Shown piece by piece: positions 20,914 to 30,764 of a stretch of DNA of 30,896 nucleotides. Numbering within the stretch: position 1 is the stretch's first letter; every line of letters starts with the position of its first letter. This stretch comes from Nemertoderma westbladi (taxonomy: Eukaryota > Xenacoelomorpha > Nemertodermatida > Nemertodermatidae). The notes below the pieces were generated by a model that made no database searches, had not been told where the DNA came from, and was given only the letters and a program-made list of their open reading frames with translations. The stretch is from NCBI GenBank assembly GCA_032718475.1, contig JAUCBJ010008401.1, forward strand, positions 1 through 30,896. Direction: 5' to 3'. A program made the position numbers and the translations under genes.

Positions 20914-21095
20914 AAGGACATTGATTTCGCCGTGAGGACCAGCCTGTGCATAATTGTAATTTGGTAGCCTCATGTAGTGAATAAGCATAGTGGACCGGCC
21001 ATCATGCTTATACCACTGGACTGGACAGTCCATGACTTTCTTGAGAAGCTTCTTAAAGGCCTTGAATCGCTTGAAAATGCTGATAATCTCATGTA
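20914..21095 (+). pseudogene. Decayed LINE reverse transcriptase C-terminal fragment
   Basis: The plus strand aligns with the minus strand of 7590-7745. Shared segments include ggacattg-tttcgccgtg, ccagc-tgtgcataat, gcctcatg-agtgaataa and catgactttcttgaga. Translation recovers FRREDQPVHN and then LESLENADNL in scattered frames, with stop codons between them. A short insertion (about 15 bp) and deletions separate it from the intact frame. It is an old fragment of the same LINE family in opposite orientation. Confidence 0.75.
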
Positions 21096-21870
21096 AATGA
21101 GCCTTGAAACTGAAGCCGACTTTTAAATGGGTTCAAATTGTCTATTCGAAATATTCGGGTCAATGTTTAAATCGATGTGTTTACTAATCTAATGTTTACT
21201 GGTTACTACACAGTGCACACCCCAGTTTTGTATTGGGTGTCATTGCTCGCGGAATTAAATGAAGTAGACAGGGGCGTTCTGATTGATCTCCTGGGAGTTT
21301 ATAACTAGAAACTACAACACTGAGGCTTAGCATCTTCACGAATCAATGTGTTCTTCTACAACCAAATTAGAATAGCAGTTCGTAAATGCAGTATTTCAAA
21401 AGTTGAGTAGGCCTAGGAGTTAGTACGCAACCTGGTTTTAATTGTATATTAATCAGCAACAAATCAATAAGATTATTTTTGGTAAACCCACCACATCATC
21501 TGTTACATAACTCGTAATACAGAAAGTATTGAAGATAATGGTATTATATAATCTACTCCATAAAATACTACCGCCTTGTACTTATTTTAGTAGCACTGTA
21601 GCTCGTGTACCCCAGGAAATCACAATAACTCAATATATATAATTTAATTAGAGAAATTAAATTTTACCTGAGATTGAATACATGGAATCAGTTTCGAAAC
21701 TTATTATAAATATATATATATATTTATACCAATATATAGATTAAATTATATAATTATTATCAGTTAACGTGGCTAAATATAATAGATAACCAATCACACA
21801 ACGGGCGACCGCACATTATTGGACAATAAATTTAGTTGACACTCAATTCTAAATTTAACTTCACAGAAAC
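21096..21870. other. Non-coding, AT-rich; probably intron or 5' flank of the Dispatched-like gene
   Basis: Nothing coding is recognised. A (TA)n tract occurs at about 21709-21726. Since at least one more upstream exon must exist, this may be intron. Confidence 0.4.
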
Positions 21871-22545
21871 AGGATCCCTTCCTAGAGCCAGGATTCCTTC
21901 CAGGATCCCTTCCTGGGGCCAGGATCCCTTCCTAGAGCCAGGATCCCTTCCAGGATCCCTTCCAGGATCCCTTCCTTGAGCCAGGATCCCTTCCAGCCTT
22001 CCTAGAGCCAGGATCCCTTCCAGGATCCTTTCCAGGATCCCTTCCAGGATCCCATCCAGGATCCCTTCCTAGAGCCAGGATTCCTTCCAGGATCCCTTCC
22101 TGGGGCCAGGATCCCTTCCTAGAGCCAGGATTCCTTCCAGGATCCCTTCCTAGAGCCAGGATCCCTTCCAGGATCCCTTCCTAGAGCCAGGATCCCTTCC
22201 TAGAGCCAGGATCCCTTCCAGGATCCCTTCCAGGATCCCTTCCTTGAGCCAGGATCCCTTCCAGCCTTCCTAGAGCCAGGATCCCTTCCAGGATCCTTTC
22301 CAGGATCCCTTCCTAGAGCCAGGATCCCTTCCAGGATCCCTTCCTAGAGCCAGGATCCCTTCCAGCCTTCCTAGAGCCAGGATCCCTTCCAGGATCCCTT
22401 CCTAGAGCCAGGATCCCTGCCAGGATCCCTTCCTAGAGCCAGGATCCCTTCCAGGATCCCATCCAGGATCCCTTCCTAGAGCCAGGATCCCTTCCAGGAT
22501 CCCTTCCTAGAGCCAGGATCCCTTCCAGGATCCCTTCCTAGAGCC
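21871..22545 (+). repeat. GGATCC-rich minisatellite
   Basis: Compound units of aggatcccttcc (about 11-12 bp), with tagagcc inserted in many, alternate over 675 bp. Larger blocks repeat: a stretch with cttccttgagccaggatc followed by cttccagccttcctagag occurs near 21972 and again near 22231. It ends 90 bp before the splice acceptor of the first visible Dispatched-like exon. Confidence 0.95.
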
Positions 22546-22635
22546 TCCAAACGTAATTTGAATGCTTTAAATAAACAGACTGGTATGATTTATTTAGTTA
22601 TTAATTTATTTTATAAACTTATGTTTTTCTATTAG

Positions 22636-22762
22636 GTATGCAAGGTTTGTCGCGAGGTTCCCATATCTTGTTGTCATGATTTCGTTGACTACATTCCTAT
22701 CCACGACTATCACCGTTTTGTTCATTCAAGGGTTACCGAAGCTGAGCGAGCACACATCCGAG
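22636..22762 (+). CDS. Dispatched-like protein, exon carrying TM1
   Basis: The acceptor is tttttctattag, ending at 22635. The exon starts with one base completing an upstream codon, then 42 codons, and ends CCGAG before the donor gtgagt at 22763. Residues include YARFVARFPYLVVM and a hydrophobic TM1 (about residues 10-32), then QGLPKLSEHTSE. Joined in phase 0 to the next exon this continues as GFVTIGTKIKGTEI. That is the Dispatched/RND junction where TM1 is followed by a 'LPxFSxPxxGFxxRGTxI' segment. The exon is absent from simple open-frame lists because it is short. The methionine-bearing 5' exons and N-terminal cytoplasmic tail were not found in this window. Confidence 0.9.
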
Positions 22763-22797
22763 GTGAGTGCAAGGGGAATGTTAATAAAATCTAGATA

Positions 22798-22872
22798 TAC
22801 GTCCAGGTGGGATCGAACTGGTGACCTCTAGGATGGACGTCTGGCGCTCAACCATTACGATGGAAGTTCATA
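22798..22872 (-). repeat. tRNA-derived SINE head in the intron
   Basis: On the minus strand, aatggttgagcgccagacg gives an A box and ccagttcgatcccacctgg gives a B box at tRNA-like spacing. No functional tRNA fold is evident. Confidence 0.65.
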
Positions 22873-24704
22873 TAATAGGTAGACCTGGAAATACCACCTG
22901 ATATCTTGTGTGTCCGCAATTTGCGTCCCATCTGTCAATATTAACCAATTATATCAATAATTGGTCATTTCCCATTTACGACAAAATGTTTTTACAAATT
23001 TCCGTTGAAAAATAGGTAACCACATTTTAATTGATTTAATTTAAAGTATCCAAATTCTTCCACATTATCAATACCCTGTGTTTCTTTAGATGCTTCACGT
23101 TGTCAATGGCAGCGGTCCACCATGTTTCCTTGCATCAGCCGGCTGTCATAGAACAATATCATTTACAGTGTGATTAATTAGTTCTACATACATAACAGTA
23201 GTAGCCGCAAATACTTATCCGTCGTGCCTGTAGCGTGGTGTGGGGCTTGGTAACACACTAACAGTAGGTTACTACGAAGATTGAACAATAACCTCGTTTG
23301 TTAAGTGAACTGTGTATCTTTCACCATGACCCCTGCCCTGCATAGCATCCAGATCTATGTACTTTCATAGAATATTGCAGCATAGTGTCTTCTGCTGCCC
23401 CGCTGTTTTACAATTTTACCTTTGAGAAGGTTGAACGCGAAGGTTGATGTTTATACCCTTGTTGGTTTATTTATAATGTAAACCATGCCAATCGGTGTCA
23501 CCATGCCAACCGATTCCCTGTGCTCCAAACTCGAAACCCCGCTATGGAACTCCTCCCACTTTGAAATTATAATAAATTCTTATGTTGGCCATAAAAAAAT
23601 CGGCCCTAATTGAAGAAAATTACAACAATACAAGACAAAAGAACAAGCGCCTAGAACCGAATGTATAGGGCAAAACAAAAAGTACTGAGTGGTAGAACAA
23701 GGGTCGATGAATATGGCAGATATACCCGGAGTCAGTATTTTTCCAGATTTTTTATGATATAATATATGGATGACGTGTGTAAAAGCAAAACGTATATGAA
23801 GACAATATTGGAATTTGTTTTAATGCCTAATAATTCGACTATGACCATGAAGTTGACATTGAACGTAAACAAAATATTTCAACTTTATTCGAAATATGTC
23901 AAGTCCATTCTCGGAAAATTCACTTTCATTTTTTATGAACCATGAAAGAGAGTTGTGACATAATAATTATTTGGATATGAATACAGATCCATTATCTGTT
24001 ATATCCATTATAGATATGGATACAAATACTGATCATAAATGTTGCTCTGTTAATTTACCAATAAAATGTTTTTATCATTATTTTTGAATGGCAAGTAAAA
24101 CGATTGAAGGAGAAGGCCTAATAATAAGCCTCCCCCACTATGTTTTAGAAAAAGTCACAAGTATTACGCATAATATATTATATTTTTCGGCAAGTAATAT
24201 TCAGCTTAAATCTAAGATCTTTCATTAAGAAGCCTTGACATGATTGATTCACTATTAATCTAACCAGGACTATTATGCACTGAATTTATTTTCGCTTTGC
24301 ATGATTACTGCGACGCTGGCTGGAATCTTGTTACAGAAAAACTATCCCCATCTCTTAATAGCTTCGAGTGCAGGGGTACACTGATTAGAATACCTTAATG
24401 GGACAGGTGTGTTGTGCATTCTACCAGCGAAGTTCTCTTCTATATTCCATAACATGATTTGTGAAGTATAATCCACTACAACCCTAGAGATGCAATATGC
24501 GAGTGTATTTGACTGACTACATTATGTCACATAGCAGCTACGGTTATGCATTTAGGAAATTATAGTTCTAAATTGCTTACATGCAAATGCTTTTTGCATG
24601 GTTCTAAGCCTCTAACGCAGTAGTAGCTCAAGCTGCTTAGTGCTTACATTAATATTTTTATTTTTTCGTAAACTTTTAATATCTTTAAAATTTAAGTAAA
24701 GCAA

Positions 24705-24985
24705 CCCCGGTGGCTCGTCGTCGGTCGTCTCTATTGGCTGTTACCTATAAGGGCAAGGCGGGGCTGGGGGCACATTAACCCCCAAGGTTGAACACTCCAT
24801 AACTATCCAAACCTTTAATTATTCCCCCAGCAGAAGCTTAGGGACTAATGTATTCCGTAGGGGTACAACAATGCGAAATTTCTACAGGCTTTAGTAGGAA
24901 TTGAACCTACCCCCGCCAAACAATATTGTAAAAGCTGCTCAGGCGCTGATATCCACTCGAACACTGCGAGATTCCTTTTAATCTG
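24705..24985 (-). repeat. tRNA-derived SINE in the intron
   Basis: On the minus strand, gtggatatcagcgcctgagc serves as an A box and taggttcaattcctac as a B box (complement of about 24894-24909). The body continues to about 24705, ending in gccaccggggttgctttac on the minus strand. The family differs from the other SINEs here. Confidence 0.6.
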
Positions 24986-25209
24986 AGCATTATTAGTCCC
25001 CCTCGCCCTCCTTCATCCCCGTAACCTTGTAAAGCTGTGATCCGGGCACTGAGCAAACACCTTTAATCTTACAACTATTTATTGTACATGAGAGATAGTT
25101 TAGGTTATTATAAGCCAGAGAGTGTATGTAAATATATTAAAAAATATTAATAAATTTTATTTATTTGTTTGAAAATAATTTTGAATAATATTTGTTTATT
25201 CTCTTTTAG

Positions 25210-28158
25210 GGGTTTGTGACAATAGGAACAAAGATTAAGGGCACCGAGATTGCTTTTGGATTTGTTAATTTCTTACGTAATGAGTATATCCGAGCGTATG
25301 AGAGAACTGTTAACGAGAAGTCGGAGATTCCAGACGTCGACGACAGGGGGCGTTACAAACGGGCAGTTGACGAACTAAAAGCGAGACTGCGGCCAATAGA
25401 GAGTTCGCTGCCCCTGGAAGAACTGTTTGATACGGTGCATACCAATATGATTGTTTTCGAATCGAGTGATCCGAATGAAAAGAACATATTCACTGCAGAA
25501 TCAATACGTCGTATGTGTGAATACTCTGATAAAGTTCTCAGTAAAAGATACGAAATGGTTTACAGTATAGGGAACTTAATAAGTATAATATTGGATAAGC
25601 CTTGTTATTCCTTAGAAGTTGAAGATCTCACAAACTATATGGATAATTACATCAAGAGATGTGGAGTTTGTCTCAAAGGTAAGGATAAGAAGAATGATCT
25701 TGAAGATAAAATTATCGAGGTCTGTCGTAGACAGTCTAATTGCGCTTCCTGCACTCGCAATTGCCAACACTGCGCTTGCGAGGAACGTAATTGCTGTACA
25801 CCATTGCTTATATTCTATACATTGGCCGACAGTCAATTTGCAAAGGGCGCATTGAACAGTTCCCGAAAAATCCCCTTGCACTATGGAGGCGTGTTATTCC
25901 GAGATAAACGTTCCCTACAATCAACCCCTGAGGTCTCAACGCCAAAATCAAACTCAACAGCTGCGCTAACTGCCGCAGTGATGAAAAGTGATAGACTTTT
26001 TTATTTGCAGGATATAAAGCCATACGAGTCTGTTCGGTCAGTTCAAATCGCTGGTGTTTATTTTGGGCCAAATTTCAAGCTAGACTTATTTTTTAGTATT
26101 TTAAGTGAGGACACTTGGTATTTCACATTAGCCGGTTTGATGGTTATGTTAATGGTTGTTTTGTACACTCAGTCTATAGTTGTTCTTACTGGAGCCATCT
26201 GTCTCGTCATCTTCTCTCTCGGTGGGGCTATGTTCATATATGTATTCGCGTTTCAGATCAAGTTTTTCCCCTTCCTCAATCTTATCTCTATTGTGATGGT
26301 CATTAATATCAGTGTAAACAACACCTTTATGGTATATGATTCATGGAGAATAGCAAAGCAGGCAGCTCCTGACGCATCATATGCGGAACTAATTGCTACA
26401 GCCCTTCACCAGGCCGCGACCAGCATATTCGCAACAAGTATAACAACAGCTGGGGCATTCTATGCTACAACATTTAGTAAGATTCTGGCTATCAAGCTCC
26501 TTGGATTTTATGCTGGTACTTGCGTTCTCCTTCAATTTGCCATTGTAACTACAATGCTTCTTCCCCTTATAGTCCTGTCTGAGCGACTATATGAAAAATA
26601 CCCTGAGAAATTACAGGCAATTTTTATCGATATTGATAGAGTTTTTACTAATGTGTCAAAAATTGTTTTTAGTAGAATGTTATCAAGGATTGTTAACAAT
26701 ATGCGTATTGTTTGGGTGCTCATTTTTATTTGTCTTGGATTTTCATCTTTCTTTCCGATATTCCTGTCACCACGATTGAAAATTTCCTCATCATCCCAAC
26801 TACTCATCTTCACGAAAGATAACCCCTTAGAAACCTACGATGTGTCCATTAAGAATGAGTTTATGTCACGAACTGATACACCATTTCTACGTCATGGTGT
26901 GACATTTATATGGGGGATAAAACCAGAAGAAGATATACAGGATGAGTTTGACCCAAGGAAACGTGGAAAGATAGTCTACGATAGTGGGTTTGATCCAATG
27001 GAACCGCAAGTACGGGCCGACCTCTCGAGGTTCTGTACAGCTCTATCAAAGGCTCCATTTCTCGACTTGTCCGCAAATAGTCACGTGTCCCCTGAGTGCG
27101 TGCCGCGTGATCTGAAAATACATGGTGATGTTGAGCTGCTGCCTGATGAGAAGGGAAATCCACGCGTCTTTAAAATATATGTAGCGACAAACATCCCCTG
27201 GTCGAACAGCTACAACAACGTCCAACGTCTCTACCGCGACATCAACGTATTCATGTCTGATCAACTTAGTTCGATGCAGCACGAAATGCAAAATGGATGG
27301 TTTTATATTCCAGAACTCAAATCATATGATATGCAAAGGGAAATGCAGGTCAGCATAAGAACAACGATATTATTGTCGCTACTCGTTAGCTGTGGGGCTA
27401 TCATTGTCACTTCACTGAACTTGCTTTTGGCATTTTATGCAACTATAACTTTAATATTTAATGTCCTGTCTACATTGGCTGTGCTAACTTTATTCGGCTG
27501 GAGCATTGGAATTCTAGAATGTTTAATGCTTTCGCTTATTTGGGGCTTTAGTATAGACTACACTCTTAATTATACAATATATTACACGCTTAGTAGACAT
27601 GCCAAGCGGAGTGACCGGACAGGGGAATGTTTCCATTGGCTTGGCTTTTCCGTCACCATTTCAACACTAACTATAGTAATTGTAGGAGTCACACTGAACT
27701 CTCGAACTCTCGCCTACAAACAGTTGGGTGCTTTTATTATCGCAGCCGCTCTCTGCTCCTGGGTTTACTCGAACCTGCTCTTCCAGGCGTTGTGTTTCCT
27801 CGGCGGTCCCCAAGGGACTGTGGGCGACCTATACTCTCGAATCTTCCAGCACCTCTGCGGGGATCCCCCGAAGTCCCAAGCCAACTCCACATTGACTGCG
27901 CGAAAACTCTCCATCAACGATATCGGGTCGGCTGACCAGAGCGTTCACATGCTCGATGGCGGAACCGGGACCCTTAAGGATGACCACGAACTCACAACCC
28001 TCGATTGTCCGGGAATGTCGGAACTCCAGGATAGTCCGGTTGTCAACCACGTGAGAAACCATCACGTGAGACGGAAAAAGAAGCGACGGAAACCGGAATC
28101 GCCAGGAGGCGGATCGGATCATTCGAGTTCTACGTCTCACGAACGTGACGAGGATTAA
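25210..28158 (+). CDS. Dispatched-like RND / sterol-sensing-domain transporter, main exon
   Basis: Dispatched proteins export cholesterol-modified Hedgehog at the plasma membrane using a cation gradient. This exon starts at GGG (25210) after the acceptor; the GTG at 25216 is internal. With the TM1 exon it gives 1024 visible residues (TM1-exon TAT = residue 1). EC1 has ten Cys in about 55 residues and an RDKR-S site at 25900-25914. TM2-TM6 (about 345-497) form the sterol-sensing domain, including FFPFLNL and YDSWR. TM7 is at about 541-560. EC2 has SPRLKISSSSQ, FIWGIKP and NGWFYIPELKSYD. TM8-TM12 (about 760-905) include GFSIDYTLNY and end GGPQGTVGDL, a Dispatched signature. The cytoplasmic tail carries a basic VRRKKKRRK stretch. 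Oddly, TM4 reads NISVNNTF where Dispatched has GIGADDxF, so both relay aspartates are Asn, while TM10 Asp is kept. EC2 looks shorter than in vertebrate DISP1. It is either a divergent paralog or a lineage-specific Dispatched. The frame is intact to TAA. Confidence 0.93.
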   Translation, partial: GFVTIGTKIKGTEIAFGFVNFLRNEYIRAYERTVNEKSEIPDVDDRGRYKRAVDELKARLRPIESSLPLEELFDTVHTNMIVFESSDPNEKNIFTAESIRRMCEYSDKVLSKRYEMVYSIGNLISIILDKPCYSLEVEDLTNYMDNYIKRCGVCLKGKDKKNDLEDKIIEVCRRQSNCASCTRNCQHCACEERNCCTPLLIFYTLADSQFAKGALNSSRKIPLHYGGVLFRDKRSLQSTPEVSTPKSNSTAALTAAVMKSDRLFYLQDIKPYESVRSVQIAGVYFGPNFKLDLFFSILSEDTWYFTLAGLMVMLMVVLYTQSIVVLTGAICLVIFSLGGAMFIYVFAFQIKFFPFLNLISIVMVINISVNNTFMVYDSWRIAKQAAPDASYAELIATALHQAATSIFATSITTAGAFYATTFSKILAIKLLGFYAGTCVLLQFAIVTTMLLPLIVLSERLYEKYPEKLQAIFIDIDRVFTNVSKIVFSRMLSRIVNNMRIVWVLIFICLGFSSFFPIFLSPRLKISSSSQLLIFTKDNPLETYDVSIKNEFMSRTDTPFLRHGVTFIWGIKPEEDIQDEFDPRKRGKIVYDSGFDPMEPQVRADLSRFCTALSKAPFLDLSANSHVSPECVPRDLKIHGDVELLPDEKGNPRVFKIYVATNIPWSNSYNNVQRLYRDINVFMSDQLSSMQHEMQNGWFYIPELKSYDMQREMQVSIRTTILLSLLVSCGAIIVTSLNLLLAFYATITLIFNVLSTLAVLTLFGWSIGILECLMLSLIWGFSIDYTLNYTIYYTLSRHAKRSDRTGECFHWLGFSVTISTLTIVIVGVTLNSRTLAYKQLGAFIIAAALCSWVYSNLLFQALCFLGGPQGTVGDLYSRIFQHLCGDPPKSQANSTLTARKLSINDIGSADQSVHMLDGGTGTLKDDHELTTLDCPGMSELQDSPVVNHVRNHHVRRKKKRRKPESPGGGSDHSSSTSHERDED

Positions 28159-29011
28159 ATGTGTCTCGTCCAATCGCGTCCATGATGGCCCCCGTGCCCC
28201 GCCCCGCGTGCTGTCAATCAATACGGCACTATCAGTGTGCGTGCCAGATTAGTTTCATTAATTATTTTCGCTGAGCGCAATATAAGAAGCAGCGCCATAT
28301 ATACTTTCTTTGCATATTGTTTCAGCGTTAGTGAACATTTATTTATACAAATCTCGCAGTAACACAATTAGAATTTAGGATCATTTGTAATTATAATGAA
28401 TTAAAGGCATTTTGTACTTATCATACCAATTTGTTTTTATTTGATTAGATTTTTTAGTGTAATCCGTTTTAAACTTGTGCCAGATTGGCTGGTTGACTGT
28501 ATGGTAGACTATATTGGACTAGTTTCTGTAGCTTATAAACTTCCCATTTTTAGTCTTTTTTGTTGAGAATTATAATTATTAGCTGCAAATAATAACTCAA
28601 TTAAACACTTTGTAAATGCTGATTATACATACATACATGCCATATTAATTATGTTTTGTTTACTTGTAGTTCTTATAGCAGTGTCAGAAATTATTGGCTG
28701 ATTGTCCGTTCTATGAGTATTTTGTGCAATAATATAACAATTGTGTATAAACGATTGTTCGAATTTTGATTTAGATTTTTCCGTAACTGCACTCTCTGTT
28801 TAGCAACATTTTCTAAGTTACGTATAAGTAGTCCGTTATTTATACTATTTAACAGGAAATATTTAAGTATGTCGAACTCTTTGTAAGCTAATGAGCGCTT
28901 AGCTAGCCATTGAAGGCAGGACCTACCTGGAATACCGAGGTGAATATTAACAATGTCACGCAAATTATCCGGATTTTAGACCATCCACACAACCCTAATC
29001 CCCCTTGTCAC
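28159..29011 (+). other. 3' flank / probable 3' UTR of the Dispatched-like gene
   Basis: AT-rich sequence after the stop. Variant poly(A) signals attaaa occur near 28400 and 28596; the first is followed by T/GT-rich sequence. The actual 3' end cannot be decided from sequence alone. No other gene is seen. Confidence 0.4.
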
Positions 29012-29262
29012 AATGGTGGACTTTTAACGGAATCAAATCCATCCCTCCCCCGGGAAAATCGACGCAAGTAAGAGCTGATTACTCTCCAAAATAAAACTGT
29101 AACCTGTTTTATCGACTTTCGTTTATTGTTTTGGTTAGATTAATGTGTCACCTGTCACCTGCAACTTTCCCAAAATTGGTAATTTAAAATTGAAACGAAA
29201 TATTAATTCCTAGATGGGATTTTCATCCAATTCCCCCCCCCCCCTGTCTCCACAAAGTATCG
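29012..29262 (+). mobile_element. MITE-like G-tract element, copy E
   Basis: The left part is degenerate (ggtggacttttaacgg). It is followed by gagctgattactctcc, aaaactgtaacctgtttt, tttattgttttggttag and gatattaattcc-tag, ending with a 13-C run and tgtctc. It matches copies C and D throughout. Confidence 0.8.
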
Positions 29263-30764
29263 CAGTGTTAGACACTTTATCACTCTATTGGATTCCTCCC
29301 ATCCCCCCCCCCCCCCCCCCCCCCCAACCGCCTCCCATATCTCCTATGACACGACTCAGTGCTTTTTTGTAAAGATAATGCGAACGAAAGTTTCAATTGT
29401 GATTTTTCAAAGACTTTTATGGAAATATTTTGTCCTTTACATATAATAAGAACGAAAAAAAACAATATAGGCCTAAACCTCTTCACTATCGACCTAAAGA
29501 CACTAGGTTGCGGTGCAGTTAGTGCTACAGGTATAATAGTGCGGGGCGGGTATATATAGGTGTAATATATACAGGTACAGGTATTATATAAAATAGACCC
29601 CCCCCGCCCGCCCCCTCCCCAACTCTACCCCTGTCACATGTCACAAAGTATCACGGAATGTCTATCCCTATATCCCCCCTCCTATCCCGCGTGACACATT
29701 TTAAGAACGCACCTAACATAAGACCAAGCATACGTGTATCAGGATTCCAAAGAATGTCCATAACCATTTTTTGTAAACCGGTTCCTTAAGACAGTTGAAA
29801 ATCAGACATACACAGTCTTAAGTTAAGTCTGTTTCTCCATTGTGATTTTTGAATCTTTATTAAAGTTGTTTAGGATTTGTTGTTATGGATACACTTTGTT
29901 TGAAAACAGAACAAATAAATTCCATGTTGTGTTGTTTGTTGATAATATGAAGTATTATTGGATTTTCTAAACATGTTATAAACATATTTGTGGGACCGGC
30001 TGGCATACTTTATACAACCAAGTGATATCTGTGTATTTAAATGGGTAATTGAAAATTTTACGTAAATTTTTTTATTTCACATAATTCTATGTTTATATAT
30101 TATTAGTACAATATGGTGGCAATGCAGTAATATATATAATATTGTTATTTAATGATAACGAAGTACTGGTTTGGTTTGCTACATACATTTAATACTATTT
30201 ATTATTATTATTATTATGAAAAGTACCGAATATTATATTGTTATGGAGTATCGCAAAAATCATAAAACATCGTACAATTAATCTGTCATTCCTCGAGATT
30301 TAAAAGCCGCGTTAATGATAGCTGATTCTAACAAAAATTAAACAGTGAAAATAATTATCGAATGGGACCTATTGTTTTGATTATAATTAAATATATGAAT
30401 TGTAGTTGAGCTGTTAATGCAACTTTAATCAATTATATTGTAATAAGTTGTTCAACCCCCGGTGACGCGCTTTCTCATGTTTTCCATTTCTGAACAACAT
30501 ATTACAATATCATTGATTAGAATAACATTTCCCCACAACCAGCTCAAATGATGAATAACGAACGCATCACGGTTGATAACCATTTCAAAGTACCATCATT
30601 ATCATACGATCAACCAGGACAATAACGGCATAATAATTCAATAATACAGTAGCACCAGATGGGCGGCATATCGACAAACAGCTCAATAAACAGTATGTTG
30701 TTTACCAACCGAACCGCAATGGATCAGACGACGTACAACATTGAATAATGGACATATACAGAGC
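29263..30764. other. Non-coding stretch with C-runs
   Basis: A 23-base C run lies at 29303-29325, and C-rich tracts at about 29599-29620 and 29676-29690. A near-consensus aataaa (acaaataaattcc) occurs at about 29911. A (TTA)n run lies at about 30198-30215. No gene is recognised. Confidence 0.5.

Larger units (their letters stand above)
22763..25209 (+). other. Intron of the Dispatched-like gene (phase 0)
   Basis: Begins gtgagt and ends ttattctcttttag, length 2447 bp. It holds two tRNA-derived repeats on the minus strand (22798-22872 and 24705-24985) and otherwise AT-rich sequence with no recognised gene. The clean phase-0 join that restores a conserved motif supports these borders. Confidence 0.9.

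Noticed and set aside
21871-22545. CRISPR-like array
   Set aside because: Units are short, contiguous and nested with no unique spacers; the context is a eukaryotic intron.
25216-25218. GTG at 25216 as a translation start of the 980-codon frame
   Set aside because: It lies inside an exon. A splice acceptor ends at 25209, and joining to 22762 restores a conserved Dispatched motif across the junction.
26000-26010. Possible intron inside the main exon ending at ttttttatttgcag (about 26010)
   Set aside because: The sequence resembles an acceptor, but reading through keeps the frame and gives plausible loop length compared with Dispatched; no matching donor is compelling.
25612-28221. Minus-strand and alternate frames within the Dispatched-like exon
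   Set aside because: Shadows of the main frame; no independent motifs.
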